From Methylocella sp. (GTDB lineage Bacteria; Pseudomonadota; Alphaproteobacteria; Rhizobiales; Beijerinckiaceae): 64,000 bases of DNA. Where the stretch lies: assembly GCA_037200525.1 (NCBI GenBank), contig JBBCGG010000001.1, positions 3,018,501 to 3,082,500 on the forward strand, in the 5' to 3' direction. The notes beneath the pieces were generated by a model. That model saw only the letters and a list, made by a program, of their open reading frames with translations, made no database searches and was not told the origin of the DNA. The position numbers were made by a program, and so were the translations under genes. Of this stretch, positions 63,490 to 64,000 are shown one piece after another (positions within the stretch are counted from its first letter, which is position 1; the number at the start of each line of letters is the position of its first letter).

Positions 63490-63848
63490 TCAATTTTCAG
63501 GGCCGCGGGCGCGAAAGTGGCATTGCGAGTGCGACAATCCAGTTTCGACGATGCATTTGACATCGGTGCGGACTTTCTCAGCCCATTTCTTCTTGGCACT
63601 GTATGCAAAAGCGCAGCTTTCGCGACCACTATTCGGTTCGCCGATAAAGATGCGGGAAACTTCTTCCGCGACAGGAAAAGTCTCGGCGTCCACCTTGCTA
63701 TCGCCGCCGCCTTCGGGTCCGTCGCCGGCTGCAGGTTCGGAGAAATCGCGAGTTTGCAGAGCTTGCGGACGAAGAGTTCGAAGTCGTATGTTTGGTTGCG
63801 GCTGGTTATTGTCTCAAAGTGATGGTCAAGCGTCGATGCATCAAGCAC
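63490..63848 (-). pseudogene. Nuclease-like (predicted defence-type) gene, N-terminal remnant
   Basis: LDHHFETITSRNQTYDFELF, VRKLCKLAISPNLQPATDP and, one frame over, GGGDSKVDAETFPVAEEVSR, IFIGEPNSGRESCAFAYSAK and KKWAEKVRTDVKCIVETG join into one conserved-looking domain. From memory it resembles the Mrr/restriction-endonuclease-like N-terminus (GGGDSKVD with PD-(D/E)xK-type residues) of large accessory NTPases. A one-base shift near 63700 and 3' truncation make it non-functional. Confidence 0.5.
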
Positions 63849-63884
63849 GTATGATACATGACCGGCCGATGCAGCCTCTTTGAT

Positions 63885-63924
63885 ATTTCGGGCGCTTTGG
63901 GCTTTGTTCCAAAGCGCCCGAAAT
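63885..63924. repeat. Perfect 16-bp inverted repeat
   Basis: ATTTCGGGCGCTTTGG (63885-63900) and its exact reverse complement (63909-63924) flank an 8-nt loop. Outside it CCTCTTT (63875-63881) can pair with AAAGAGG further right, extending the structure. No T-run follows, so it is either a strong transcription barrier or a cruciform or mobile-element end. Confidence 0.85.
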
Positions 63925-64000
63925 GGTTAAAAGAGGAGCCTAAGCGCAACGAGCGCATGTAACGGAACACAAAGTCCCACGGGCGTTTTTGGTTCGGACG

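Overview
The window looks like an accessory region of an alphaproteobacterium, probably Hyphomicrobiales. The coding sequence is GC-rich, and VirK-, SulP-, DUF2335- and TIGR03118-type proteins, GTA-like phage genes and RepB/ParB-like proteins are all typical of that group. A methanotroph-like Methylocystaceae or Beijerinckiaceae host is only a guess. Nothing here is an essential core gene. The density of insertion sequences (eight full or partial elements) and broken genes suggests a genomic island or a large plasmid undergoing decay.

Layout. 0.3-8.2 kb: a co-directional surface-polysaccharide cluster (epimerase, two GT4 glycosyltransferases, a flippase, a large membrane protein, and an O-antigen polymerase/ligase-like gene cut off by an IS3 element). 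8.2-17.5 kb: two IS3/IS407-group copies and two IS5 copies flank a secreted TIGR03118 protein, an intact hicA with a broken hicB, and several tiny genes that share one type of terminator. 17.6-23.5 kb: a decayed phage head module (portal, terminase) into which a cytochrome b561/catalase-like peroxidase operon has been placed, bracketed by a duplicated terminase tail. 24.3-32.1 kb: a broken epoxide-hydrolase-type gene, two LysR genes (one cleanly split by an IS5-type element), an NTF2-like protein, WrbA, a DUF302 remnant and an OmpR-type response regulator. 32.2-36.3 kb: a compact unit of a HTH protein and a truncated OLD-type ATPase diverging from a large serine recombinase that is translationally coupled to two ParB/RepB-like proteins. 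36.4-39.3 kb: an IS66 element with a 70-bp terminal tandem duplication, inserted in a small ORF. 39.5-40.0 kb: 3' halves of tRNA-fMet and tRNA-Pro, probably att scars. 40.3-47.0 kb: VirK, a broken MFS transporter, a truncated IS21, the fourth IS5 copy, a Gly-rich secreted protein and a SulP transporter. 47.2-49.3 kb: further head-module fragments. 49.7-51.8 kb: a frameshifted GT1 glycosyltransferase and remnants resembling an arsR-aqpS operon. 51.8-56.2 kb: a Crp/Fnr regulator, a secreted protein, and a CHASE2 adenylate cyclase converging on a FecR-domain protein. 56.9-63.0 kb: a peptide-type ABC transporter operon with an intact binding protein and amidase, but with both permeases and both ATPases damaged. 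63.5-64 kb: a decayed nuclease-like gene and a long perfect inverted repeat.

How it fits together: the polysaccharide genes, the peroxidase/b561 pair, the cyclase/FecR pair and the recombinase/ParB/RepB trio are the intact multi-gene units. Much of the rest records transposition (target-site duplications of TA, TTCG and TTTTAAAC are visible), gene conversion between IS copies, and erosion of phage and transport genes. All family assignments come from reading the translated sequence; no database search was run.
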